Shown piece by piece: positions 1 through 8,108 of a stretch of 64,000 bases of DNA (position 1 is its first letter; every line of letters begins with the position of its first letter). Position numbers and translations under genes: made by a program. The stretch is from the NCBI GenBank assembly GCA_036271315.1, contig DATBAV010000036.1, positions 1-64,000 of the forward strand, read 5' to 3'. Source of the stretch: VRUE01 sp036271315 (GTDB lineage: Bacteria; Actinomycetota; Thermoleophilia; Solirubrobacterales; 70-9). The notes under the pieces were generated by a model. The model was not told the origin of the DNA and searched no databases. It worked only from the letters and a program-made list of their open reading frames with translations.

Positions 1-79
1 TCAGGTGACCGTCAAGAGGCAAGGGCGACCGACGCCACTCGCGGCCAGGGATGAGGTCGCGAGCATCGCTCGCTGGCGC

Positions 80-943
<864 letters not shown>

Positions 944-966
944 GCGGGCGATGATAATCAGCGTCC

Positions 967-1209
967 GTGCACGACCTTCTCCTGCCGTCGGCGGCGCTTC
1001 CGCACAGCCCCGGCCCATACCTCGCAATCGTCCTCGTCGGCTTCCTCGTCGGCACCTGTGGGCACCTCTTCAAAGTGCGCTGGCTGGTCGGCGTCGGAAT
1101 CGCCCTGATCGTGATCGGCGCGCTGCTTCTGCCCTTCGCCGCGGGCATCCCGAGCACCGAAAAGAGCCCCCCGGCGGAAGAATCGTTCGGCACCGAACTC
1201 GGCGAATAG
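967..1209 (+). CDS. Small two-helix membrane protein, unknown function
   Basis: An 80-residue hypothetical protein starting at GTG 967, divergent from the MoxR gene with only 23 bases between the starts. Two hydrophobic stretches (about residues 17-31 and 38-60) are separated by a short basic loop (FKVRW), which suggests a two-pass membrane protein. The C-terminal 20 residues are polar and acidic. I recognise no domain. It is kept because it fills the spacer neatly and has a plausible membrane topology. No clear Shine-Dalgarno is visible, and the function cannot be inferred. Confidence 0.5.
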   Translation: MHDLLLPSAALPHSPGPYLAIVLVGFLVGTCGHLFKVRWLVGVGIALIVIGALLLPFAAGIPSTEKSPPAEESFGTELGE

Positions 1210-1298
1210 CCCCGCCTTAACCTGCGCGCACCGCGCCCACCCGGCGGAGCCCCTACAGTTGGTACCCGTCCGTTTCCGACCGAAGGAGCCCCGATCCC

Positions 1299-2465
1299 TT
1301 GAGCCGTAAACGAACCTTCGCCCTTCTCGCGGCCTTCGCGGCGCTGGCGGCCCTGCTCAGTGCCTGCGGCGGAGGCGGCGGTGGCAGCAGCGAGGACCCC
1401 CAGCAGGTGATCGAAAACGCGACCTTCGAAGGCGTCGAAAGCGGCACCGTCGACCTGACGATGAACGTCAAATCGACCGGCGAGCACGGTGGCAACCTGA
1501 AGGTCGACCTGACCGGCCCCTTCCAGTCGACCGGCAAAGAGAGCCTTCCGGAACTCGCCTTGGCGGCGAAGGCGAACGGCGAAGCGAACGGTGAAAAGGT
1601 CAACTTCGAAGGCGGGCTGACGGTCCTCGGCGACCGCGCCTACGTCGGCTTCAAGGGCAAGGAGTACGAAGTCGAACCGACCATCTTCGGGATGGTCAAA
1701 TCGGGCTTCGAAGAAGCCGAACAGGAAGGCGAACACGAAAGCAAGGGCGGCGAAGCGACCGCCTGCCAGAAGGCCGCCACCTCGCTCCACCTCGAAGAAT
1801 TCGTCGACAACCTCGAAAACGAAGGCGGCGAGGAAGTCGACGGGGTGAAGACGGTCAAGCTGAGCGGCGACCTCGACCCGAAGCGCGGGGTGGACACGAT
1901 CATCAAGCTGCTGGAAACCCCGGCCTGCACCTCGGAGCTGGAAGCGGCCGGCTCGTTCCCCCTCGCCGAACTGAAGAAGCAGAAGGGCGAGTTCACCAAC
2001 GCGGTCAAGAAGGCCCACGTCCAGGTTTACGTCGGTGAAGACGACCACATCGTCCGTAAGGTTGCCGCCGATCTGACGGTTGAACCCCCGGGCAGCGGCG
2101 AAAAGTCCGAAGTCGAATTCGACTTCACGCTCGGCGAAGTGAACGAACCGCAGACGATCAAGGCGCCGGCGAACGCCGAACCGCTGCAGAACCTCTTCGG
2201 CGAACTCGGCATCAACCCGCTCGAACTGCTGGGCATGATGCAAGGCGGGGGCGGCGACGACCTCGGTGGCCTGCTCGAAGGCATCACCGGCGCGATCGGT
2301 GGCGGCGAAATCTCCTCCGGCGGCGGCAACGCGTCCGGCTCATCCGGGGAAGCCCTGTCCGAAACGGCGGAAGGCCTGTCCTCGGGCGCGAAGGAACTCC
2401 AGGCATGCCTCTCGGAAGCGGAAAGCGCCGCTGACGTCCAGAAGTGCGCTTCGCTGATGGAATAG
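1299..2465 (+). CDS. Secreted lipoprotein, LppX/LprG-like size class
   Basis: A 388-residue lipoprotein. The signal peptide has a basic start (MSRKR), a hydrophobic core and a lipobox LLSAC with the lipidated Cys at about residue 23, followed by a Gly/Ser linker. The TTG start at 1299 is supported by GAAGGAG about 12 bases upstream. The body is acidic, of unrecognised fold, and resembles the DUF-type lipoproteins of actinobacteria (LppX/LprG-like beta sandwiches) only in size and composition. Two Cys in mid-protein and two near the C-terminus could form disulfides. Glu is encoded almost entirely by GAA (about 43 GAA to 7 GAG by my count), unlike the cytoplasmic genes nearby. Confidence 0.8.
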   Translation: MSRKRTFALLAAFAALAALLSACGGGGGGSSEDPQQVIENATFEGVESGTVDLTMNVKSTGEHGGNLKVDLTGPFQSTGKESLPELALAAKANGEANGEKVNFEGGLTVLGDRAYVGFKGKEYEVEPTIFGMVKSGFEEAEQEGEHESKGGEATACQKAATSLHLEEFVDNLENEGGEEVDGVKTVKLSGDLDPKRGVDTIIKLLETPACTSELEAAGSFPLAELKKQKGEFTNAVKKAHVQVYVGEDDHIVRKVAADLTVEPPGSGEKSEVEFDFTLGEVNEPQTIKAPANAEPLQNLFGELGINPLELLGMMQGGGGDDLGGLLEGITGAIGGGEISSGGGNASGSSGEALSETAEGLSSGAKELQACLSEAESAADVQKCASLME

Positions 2466-2514
2466 CGGCCTGACCGCGAAGCGCACCGAGCCCGGGCAGT
2501 CCGAGCATCAGCCG

Positions 2515-2540
2515 CCCACGGGACCCACCGGTCCCGTGGG
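2515..2540. terminator. Perfect 11-bp hairpin after the lipoprotein gene
   Basis: CCCACGGGACC (2515-2525) and GGTCCCGTGGG (2530-2540) form a perfect 11-bp stem with a CACC loop, 50 bases after the lipoprotein stop. There is no T-run, so it is a terminator-like or mRNA-end hairpin rather than a textbook intrinsic terminator. The right arm covers the GTG at 2536 that is the only normal start codon available for the next gene. Confidence 0.6.
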
Positions 2541-3654
2541 GCAGCCGCGCTTCGACGCGGCGTTCCTGCGCTCCCCGCAGGGCTACCCGTACCTGCTGGC
2601 GCCGCTGATCCCGATCGCGGTCGTGCTCGACCTGGTGGGCGTCTCGGCGGTCGTCGTCTTCGCCGCCTCGGCGCTCGGGATCATCCCGACCGCGGCGCTG
2701 ATGGGGAGGGCGACCGAGGAGCTCGCGGCGCGCTCCGGCCCCGGCATCGGCGGCCTCCTCAACGTCACCTTCGGCAACGCGCCGGAGTTGATCATCGCCC
2801 TCTTCGCCCTCGGCAAGGGGCTGCAGGAGGTGGTCAAGGCTTCGATCATCGGCTCGATCATCGGCAACATCCTGCTCGTGCTTGGCGCCGCGATGCTCTT
2901 CGGTGGCATCGGCCGCGAGAAGCAGACCTTCAGCCGCACCGGCGCCAGCGTGCAGACCTCGATGCTGCTGCTGGCGGCCGCGGCGCTGCTGATGCCGGCG
3001 ATCTTCGAGTTGGTCGATGGCAAGGGCCTTCCCGCGCCGGGAGCTGAACTGGTCGACTACGGCTCCACCGCTGAGCACCTCTCGCTGTTGGTGGCGATCG
3101 TGCTGATCTTCACCTACGTCGCCGGCCTCTTCTTCTCGCTGAAGACCCACCGCGAGCTCTTCAATCCCGACTACGGCGATGAGGACAGCTGGGGTTGGTC
3201 GGTGCGCAAAGCGGTCCTCGTGTTGGCCGGCGCCGGGGTCCTGGTCGGCGTCATGTCCGAGGTCCTGGTCGGCTCGATCGAGGAAGCCTCCCACGCGGTC
3301 GGGCTCTCCGAGTTCTTCATCGGCGTGATCGTCGTCGCCATCGTCGGCAATGCGGCCGAGCACTGGGTGGCGGTCCTGGTTGCGATGAAGAACAAGATGG
3401 ACCTCTCGGTCAACATCGCGATCGGCTCCAGCGCCCAGGTCGCGCTCTTCGTCGCCCCGGTGCTCGTGCTCGCCTCCTTCTTCATCGGCCCGCACCCGCT
3501 TGCCCTCGTCTTCAACGGCTTCGAGCTCGGCGCGATCTTGATCGCGATCTTGATCGCCAACTACGTCACTCAAGACGGCGAGTCGACTTGGTTTGAGGGC
3601 GTGCAACTGCTCGCGGTATACGCGGTCTTCGGCATTGCCTTCTATTACGCCTGA
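2536..3654 (+). CDS. Calcium/proton antiporter, CAX type (CaCA superfamily)
   Basis: A cation exchanger of about 372 residues that would export Ca2+ in exchange for H+ across the cytoplasmic membrane. It carries the two alpha-repeat signatures of the CAX branch: GNAPELI (about residues 81-87) and GNAAEH (about 271-276). About ten or eleven hydrophobic segments are visible. The start is uncertain. GTG 2536 is the only standard start in frame before the first helix, but it lies inside a perfect hairpin arm (2515-2540) and has no visible ribosome site; a CTG at 2470 is an alternative. The next gene is a second exchanger, 13 bases downstream, suggesting a cation-homeostasis operon. Confidence 0.85.
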   Translation: MGQPRFDAAFLRSPQGYPYLLAPLIPIAVVLDLVGVSAVVVFAASALGIIPTAALMGRATEELAARSGPGIGGLLNVTFGNAPELIIALFALGKGLQEVVKASIIGSIIGNILLVLGAAMLFGGIGREKQTFSRTGASVQTSMLLLAAAALLMPAIFELVDGKGLPAPGAELVDYGSTAEHLSLLVAIVLIFTYVAGLFFSLKTHRELFNPDYGDEDSWGWSVRKAVLVLAGAGVLVGVMSEVLVGSIEEASHAVGLSEFFIGVIVVAIVGNAAEHWVAVLVAMKNKMDLSVNIAIGSSAQVALFVAPVLVLASFFIGPHPLALVFNGFELGAILIAILIANYVTQDGESTWFEGVQLLAVYAVFGIAFYYA

Positions 3655-3667
3655 GTAGCCTGCGGCG

Positions 3668-4669
3668 ATGGACGCCGCGCTCCTTCTGCTCAGCTTCGCT
3701 GTGATTCTTGCTGGGGCGTTGCTCTTCACCAACGCGGTCGAGTGGTTGGGGCATCGGCTCGGACTGGGCGAGGGCGCGGTGGGCAGCCTGCTGGCCGCCG
3801 TGGGTACGGCGATGCCGGAGACGCTGATCGCGATCGTCGCCCTGCTCGACGCCACCGCGGGATCGGAACAGGTGGCGATCGGTGCGATCGTCGGTGCGCC
3901 GTTCCTGCTTGCCACGCTGGCAATGGGCCTGGTCGGCCTCTTTGCCTACCTCTATCGCGACCGCCGTGAGCAGGGGATCGAGCTGAGGGCACACCGACCG
4001 ACGCTCGAGCGCGACCTACTCTTCTTCCTCGGCTTCTTCGCGTTTGCGCTGGCGCTGGCCTGGGGGGCGCCGGCGGTCCTGCGGATCCCGGTCGGGATCG
4101 CGATGTTGCTCGCCTACCCGTTCTACGTCCGCCGCACCCTGCGCGGCGCCGGCGCGGTTCAGGCCGAGCAGACGCTGCAGCCGCTGCTCTTCGAGCGGCG
4201 TTCCGAGCACCAGCGCGACCCGGCCCTGGGCCTCTGCCTGGCCCAGCTCCTCGTCGGCCTTGGCGCGATGGTCGGTGGCGCGCACCTCTTCGTCGAACAC
4301 CTGCTCAGCATCGCCGCCAGCCTCGGGGTCGAGGCCGTGGTCCTGGCCCTCGTCCTCGCCCCGCTGGCGACCGAGCTGCCGGAGAAGGTCAACAGCTTCT
4401 TCTGGGTTCGCGACGGCAAGGACTCGCTGGCGCTCGGCAACATCAGCGGCGCGATGGTCTTCCAGTCGACGATCCCGGTCGGCATCGGCCTCATCTTCAC
4501 TAACTGGCAGCTCAGCACCAACGCGGCGATCTCAGTCGCCCTCGGCCTCGCCGGCGGCCTGCTCGCCTACGAGGCCCTGCACCGCCGCGGCCGCTTCGAG
4601 TTACCTGCCGTCATTGCCTGGTTCGCTCTCTACGCCAGCTTCATCATCGTCGTGGCGTTGAGCGCGTGA
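3668..4669 (+). CDS. Sodium/calcium exchanger family protein
   Basis: A 333-residue membrane protein of the CaCA superfamily, of a different branch from its upstream neighbour. The first alpha repeat reads GTAMPETLIA (about residues 47-56) and the second ATELPEKVN (about 236-244), followed by GNISGAMVFQS. About ten hydrophobic segments are visible, with a basic cytoplasmic loop between the halves. ATG 3668 follows the upstream stop by 13 bases, so the two exchangers are probably cotranscribed. The substrate (Ca2+, Na+, K+ or H+ coupling) cannot be read from the sequence. Confidence 0.82.
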   Translation: MDAALLLLSFAVILAGALLFTNAVEWLGHRLGLGEGAVGSLLAAVGTAMPETLIAIVALLDATAGSEQVAIGAIVGAPFLLATLAMGLVGLFAYLYRDRREQGIELRAHRPTLERDLLFFLGFFAFALALAWGAPAVLRIPVGIAMLLAYPFYVRRTLRGAGAVQAEQTLQPLLFERRSEHQRDPALGLCLAQLLVGLGAMVGGAHLFVEHLLSIAASLGVEAVVLALVLAPLATELPEKVNSFFWVRDGKDSLALGNISGAMVFQSTIPVGIGLIFTNWQLSTNAAISVALGLAGGLLAYEALHRRGRFELPAVIAWFALYASFIIVVALSA

Positions 4670-4780
4670 GGCGCTTCCCGGTAGGGGCTGGAACGTCTTG
4701 TACTTTTTCGCCGCAACGCGATCTCGGACAGCCGCGGTCGATCTCGAAAAAGTTAAGTGGAAGCCCTACCGGGAAGCGCC
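4670..4780. repeat. Nested palindromic element, copy A
   Basis: First of three copies of a nested palindrome (others at 24336-24450 and 49700-49812). The outer arms at 4670-4686 and 4764-4780 pair perfectly over 17 bp. An inner ACTTTTTCG/CGAAAAAGT stem lies at 4702-4710 and 4745-4753. Shared with the other copies are GGTAGGGG, the CGTCTTG box and AAAAAGTTAAG. The outermost sequence (GGCGCTTCCC) is unique to this copy. It starts one base after the exchanger stop, and its right arm encodes the last residues and stop codon of the convergent bcp gene. Confidence 0.85.
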
Positions 4781-5232
4781 CCGAGAGCCTTCAAAACCAC
4801 GTCGTCATGCGTTTTGGGCGAGACCTTGGGAAAGACCTTGGCAATCTTGCCGTCGGGGCCGATGATGAAGGTCGCCCGCTGCACGCCCATGTACTTCTTG
4901 CCGTACATCGACTTCTCGACCCAGGTGCCGTATTTCTCGGCGACAGCGTGGTCGGCGTCGGCGAGCAGGGTGAAGTCGAGGTCGAATTTGCCGGCGAACT
5001 TGCCCACCGCCTCTACCTCGTCAGGGGAGATGCCGATCACGCGTGCGCCCGCCGCCTTGTACTCGCCGCTGCGATCGCGCACGCTGCAGGCCTGGGTCGT
5101 GCAGCCGGGTGTGTCGGCGCGGGGATAGAAGTAAAGGACGACCGTCTCGCCCTTGAGCTCCGAGAGTCGGACCTTCTCGCCGTTCTGATCGGGCAGGGTG
5201 AAACTGGGCGCCCTGTCGCCGGCCTCCAGCAT
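4753..5232 (-). CDS. bcp: Peroxiredoxin, BCP/PrxQ type
   Basis: A 159-residue thiol peroxidase of the bacterioferritin-comigratory (BCP/PrxQ) group, which reduces hydroperoxides in the cytoplasm. The motif TPGCTTQAC gives peroxidatic Cys44 and resolving Cys49, spaced as in atypical 2-Cys BCPs. The thioredoxin-fold residues YFYPRADTPGC and the C-terminal TFIIGPDGKI are also present. Its ATG directly abuts the stop of the upstream 115-residue ORF, so translation is probably coupled. The C-terminus is unusual: the last nine or so codons lie within palindromic element copy A, so the final PGRAST-type residues come from repeat sequence. Confidence 0.93.
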   Translation of the reverse strand: MLEAGDRAPSFTLPDQNGEKVRLSELKGETVVLYFYPRADTPGCTTQACSVRDRSGEYKAAGARVIGISPDEVEAVGKFAGKFDLDFTLLADADHAVAEKYGTWVEKSMYGKKYMGVQRATFIIGPDGKIAKVFPKVSPKTHDDVVLKALGALPGRAST

Positions 5233-5580
5233 CTACTCGTCGAGGTCCTCGCGGCCAGGGTCCTGGCCGTCCTCGTCCGCGTCGAGCTCGTCGTCGCCCT
5301 GCTCCAGCGCGGTCTCGGAGACCGAGCCGGTGGAACCGGGGTGGTAGCTGGTCTGGAAGCTCTCCAGGGCGCGATCGCGCCCGTCTTCGTCGACCGGCAC
5401 CTCGTCGGAGATCCGCACCCACTCGGCTCCCTCGTAGGCCTCCATGTTGAAGACCTCCTGATCGAGCGAGGTCGAGTCGTCGACGACGACCAGGACCTCG
5501 GTCTGCGGGTTGAAGTAGGTCCCGGGCTGCATCAGCAGCTCCTCGACCTCGTAGAGATTCTCCTCGGCGGCTCCGGCCAT
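5233..5580 (-). CDS. Acidic hypothetical protein upstream of bcp
   Basis: A 115-residue very acidic protein with no domain I recognise. The N-terminal two thirds look folded, with alternating hydrophobic and acidic segments (VLVVVDDSTSLDQEVF). The C-terminal 30 residues are a disordered Asp/Glu-rich tail. It is the middle gene of a tight minus-strand operon: its ATG overlaps the end of the upstream membrane-protein gene near 5580, and its stop abuts the bcp start. The context suggests a role connected with the peroxiredoxin or the membrane protein, but the function is unknown. Confidence 0.7.
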   Translation of the reverse strand: MAGAAEENLYEVEELLMQPGTYFNPQTEVLVVVDDSTSLDQEVFNMEAYEGAEWVRISDEVPVDEDGRDRALESFQTSYHPGSTGSVSETALEQGDDELDADEDGQDPGREDLDE

Positions 5581-6062
5581 CAGCTGCCCAATCCTATGAA
5601 ATCCGCGACCTGGCGCTCGACCTCGGCCTCGACGTCGAGCGGCTCCTCGCCGCGACGCATGCGCCGTTCGTTACGGGCGATCACCAGCTGGCGGACCTCG
5701 GCGCGCAGTTTCTCGTCGAGGTTGCGCTTGCCCTGTTTGCCGCTCAGCTCGGTGTCGAGCAGGGCCGCCATCTCGGCCTCGACGTCGAGCGGCTCCTCGC
5801 CTCGCTGTAAGCGCCGGTAGGACTTCGCCTCCAGCATCTGGCGCGCCTCGGCCGCCTGGATCGCCAGATCGATCTCGGGCGAGGGCTGAGCGAGGCGCGG
5901 TGGGGGCATCGATTGCATGACGCCAAAGCGGCCCTTGCCGAGCTCTTTCCAGGCTGGGCCAGAGCGGATGAAGCTGAAGGCGGCGACGGGCAGGACGAGG
6001 AGCGTTATCGCGGCCAGTAGGTAGCCGCTCTGCAAGTAGGTCAATCCCATCGGGCAGACCAT
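5580..6062 (-). CDS. Membrane-anchored protein with duplicated RGEEPLDVEAE motif
   Basis: A 160-residue protein with one N-terminal membrane helix (about residues 12-32) followed by a soluble, helical, charged domain. The domain contains two copies of an RRxxRGEEPLDVEAE motif (about residues 83-97 and 133-147), which looks like an internal duplication of a short-helix or SHOCT-like unit. Two ATGs are possible; the second (near 6050) would remove four residues. It heads the minus-strand operon leading to the acidic ORF and bcp, and is divergent from the acyl-CoA dehydrogenase. I do not recognise the family. Confidence 0.68.
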   Translation of the reverse strand: MVCPMGLTYLQSGYLLAAITLLVLPVAAFSFIRSGPAWKELGKGRFGVMQSMPPPRLAQPSPEIDLAIQAAEARQMLEAKSYRRLQRGEEPLDVEAEMAALLDTELSGKQGKRNLDEKLRAEVRQLVIARNERRMRRGEEPLDVEAEVERQVADFIGLGS

Positions 6063-6119
6063 CGACTCAAGGGTAGGGCTATTGCTCTGGCGCCGCTATC
6101 CGGTACCCTTCGCCTTGGT

Positions 6120-6136
6120 TGACTGACTAGTCAATC
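6120..6136. promoter_or_regulatory. FadR/TetR-type operator upstream of acyl-CoA dehydrogenase
   Basis: TGACTGACTAGTCAATC contains the inverted pair TTGACT-N4-AGTCAA and, from memory of the Bacillus TetR-type FadR box (TGAATGAMTANTCATTCA), matches most positions. It lies about 70 bases before the dehydrogenase start in the divergent spacer. That placement fits an acyl-CoA-responsive repressor site for a fatty-acid degradation gene. No such regulator is encoded next to it here. Confidence 0.5.
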
Positions 6137-6205
6137 GGTGGTCGTCGCCCCGTGGCGAGGCCGCATCAAAAAGGCTTACGCAACGACATAAGGAGCGCCC
6201 GACCA

Positions 6206-7438
6206 GTGGTTGACTTCACCCTTACCGACGAGCAGAAAGACCTACGCGAGCTCGCGCACAGCTTTGCCGAGAAAGAGATGCGCAGGGTTGCCTGGGAGTA
6301 CGACAAGGACGGCACCTGGCCCCAGGACATCATCGACATGGCCTGGGACGTTGGGCTGATGAACACCCACATCCCAGAGGCTTACGGCGGACCCGGCCTC
6401 GACTACCTCTCCGGCTGCCTGATCGAGGAGGAGATGGGCTGGGGCTGCTCGGGCATCGGCACCACGCTGATGGCCAACGGCCTCGCCTCGGCGCCGATTA
6501 CGCTAGGTGGCTCCGAGGAGACCAAGAAGAAATACCTAGGCATGCTGACCGAGGACAAGAAGCTCGCTTCCTTCTGCCTGACCGAGCCCGATGCCGGCTC
6601 TGACGTCAGCGGCATGAAGACCAAGGCCGTGAAGAAGGGCGACAAGTACGTCATCAGCGGCTCCAAGTGCTTCATCACCAACGGCACCTACGCCGACTAC
6701 TTCACCGTCTACGCCAAGACCGATCCCGAGGCCGGACATCGCGGGATCAGTGCCTTCGTCGTCGATGCCGACCTCCCAGGAGTCAGCGTCGACAAGAAGG
6801 AGGACAAGATGGGTCAGCGGGCATCCAACACCGCGACCATCTCCTTCGATGAAGTCGAGATCCCGGCCGAGAACCTGATCGGCGAGGAAAACAAGGGCTT
6901 CAAGCTGGCGATGATGACCCTCGATCGCACCCGTCCCGGCGTCTCGGCGATGGCCGTCGGCATCGGTCGGGCGGCGCTCGAGTACGCCACCGAGTACTCC
7001 AAGGAAAGGGTCCAGTTCGGCGTGCCGATCGCGATGCACCAGGCGATCCAGTTCATGATCGCCGACATGGCGACCAAGGTCGAGGCCGGCCGCCTGCTGG
7101 TCTGGAACTCGGCGGTCATGCTCGACCAGGGCATCCGCAACAGCAAGGTCTCCTCGATGGCCAAGCGCTTCGCCGCCGACTCGGCGATGGAGATTGCCGT
7201 CGACGCCGTGCAGGTCTACGGCGGCTACGGCTTCATCAAGGAGTACCCGGTGGAGAAGCTGATGCGCGACGCCAAGATCATGCAGCTCTACGAGGGGACC
7301 AGCCAGATCCAGCGCCTGGTGATCGCCAAAGAAGTGCTGCTGCCGCGCGCCGTTGGCGAGGCCACGCCCGAGGCCGAGGCAAAGGCCGCCAAGGCGTCGG
7401 AGGACAGTCAATCCGAGCAGGCTGCCGCCACGGTCTAG
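6206..7438 (+). CDS. Acyl-CoA dehydrogenase
   Basis: A 410-residue flavoprotein that introduces the alpha-beta double bond into acyl-CoA in beta-oxidation. It shows the FAD/substrate signature CLTEPDAGSDVS (about residue 127), the central beta-domain, and YEGTSQIQ near residue 361 with the catalytic Glu typical of medium-chain-like members. I choose GTG 6206 (VDFTLTDEQ) because an AAGGAG box lies at 6189-6194 and family members begin at this point; the longer frame from 6152 has no support. A FadR-like operator precedes the gene and an intrinsic terminator follows it. The C-terminal 20 residues are an Ala/Glu-rich tail beyond the usual end. Confidence 0.92.
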   Translation: MVDFTLTDEQKDLRELAHSFAEKEMRRVAWEYDKDGTWPQDIIDMAWDVGLMNTHIPEAYGGPGLDYLSGCLIEEEMGWGCSGIGTTLMANGLASAPITLGGSEETKKKYLGMLTEDKKLASFCLTEPDAGSDVSGMKTKAVKKGDKYVISGSKCFITNGTYADYFTVYAKTDPEAGHRGISAFVVDADLPGVSVDKKEDKMGQRASNTATISFDEVEIPAENLIGEENKGFKLAMMTLDRTRPGVSAMAVGIGRAALEYATEYSKERVQFGVPIAMHQAIQFMIADMATKVEAGRLLVWNSAVMLDQGIRNSKVSSMAKRFAADSAMEIAVDAVQVYGGYGFIKEYPVEKLMRDAKIMQLYEGTSQIQRLVIAKEVLLPRAVGEATPEAEAKAAKASEDSQSEQAAATV

Positions 7439-7474
7439 TCGCACCACTTCGCTTAGGGCAGGGGCCCTAGCCAG

Positions 7475-7512
7475 AGAGCCGTCGGGGAAGTTTGTCCCGG
7501 CGGCTCTTTTTC
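7475..7512 (+). terminator. Intrinsic terminator after acyl-CoA dehydrogenase
   Basis: AGAGCCG (7475-7481) pairs with CGGCTCT (7501-7507), with further GGG/CCC pairing inside, and is followed directly by a T-run at 7507-7511. It closes the dehydrogenase transcript before the HTH gene at 7542. Confidence 0.8.
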
Positions 7513-7541
7513 TGAGTGGTCCCGACGTTTATGGTGGGCCG

Positions 7542-8108
7542 ATGATCGACCGGCGACTGATTCGGCTCGCTTCCGACCCCGTCCGGCTCAACGCCCTGAT
7601 CCTCCTCAACGAACGCTCGGCGGGTGCCGGCGAGATTGCCGCCGAGCTCGACGTCGATCCTTCCGTCGCAGGTCGCCACCTCGACGCGATGCACGACGGG
7701 GGCCTGATCGAGGTCGTCGGCGAGGTGCTCAACCGTGGTGCGGTCGAGCCCCGCTACCGGGCCGTCGTGCGAGCACTCTGGGAGGACGAGGAGTGGGAGG
7801 CGCTGGGTCGGGAAGAACAGCAGCGGCTCACGGCCTGGATCATGAAAATGATCGAGTCCGATGCCCGCGCGGCCATCGAGCAGGGCACGTTCACCTCACG
7901 CAAAGACTCACACATCAGCCGTACGGTCTCGCTCGTCGATGAGCAGGGCTGGAGGGAGCTGACGCGGATCAAGCAGGAGGCGCTGGAGCAGATGCTCGCG
8001 GCTCAGGCCGCGAGCACCGAACGGCTGGCAGAGACCGGCGAGGAGAGCATCCCGGTGCTGTCGGCCCTGCTCTGCTGTGAGCTGCCGCGAGGCAAGCTGG
8101 CCGGTTAG
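7542..8108 (+). CDS. ArsR-like winged-helix transcriptional regulator
   Basis: A 188-residue predicted DNA-binding protein. Residues 1-65 form an ArsR-type winged helix: RLIRLASDPVRLNAL, then a recognition region AGEIAAELDVDPSVAGRHLDAMHDGGLIE. The rest is a helical domain with no recognised ligand motif. ATG 7542 follows a terminator, and the longer frame upstream is Arg/Pro-rich non-coding sequence. Its stop overlaps the stop of the convergent typA gene by two or three bases. The target is unknown; the neighbouring acyl-CoA dehydrogenase is one candidate. Confidence 0.8.
   Translation: MIDRRLIRLASDPVRLNALILLNERSAGAGEIAAELDVDPSVAGRHLDAMHDGGLIEVVGEVLNRGAVEPRYRAVVRALWEDEEWEALGREEQQRLTAWIMKMIESDARAAIEQGTFTSRKDSHISRTVSLVDEQGWRELTRIKQEALEQMLAAQAASTERLAETGEESIPVLSALLCCELPRGKLAG

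Noticed and set aside
1..79. A possible VWA-protein start (TTG 22-20, minus strand) after moxR.
   Set aside because: Only about seven codons would be visible, which is not enough to support a feature.
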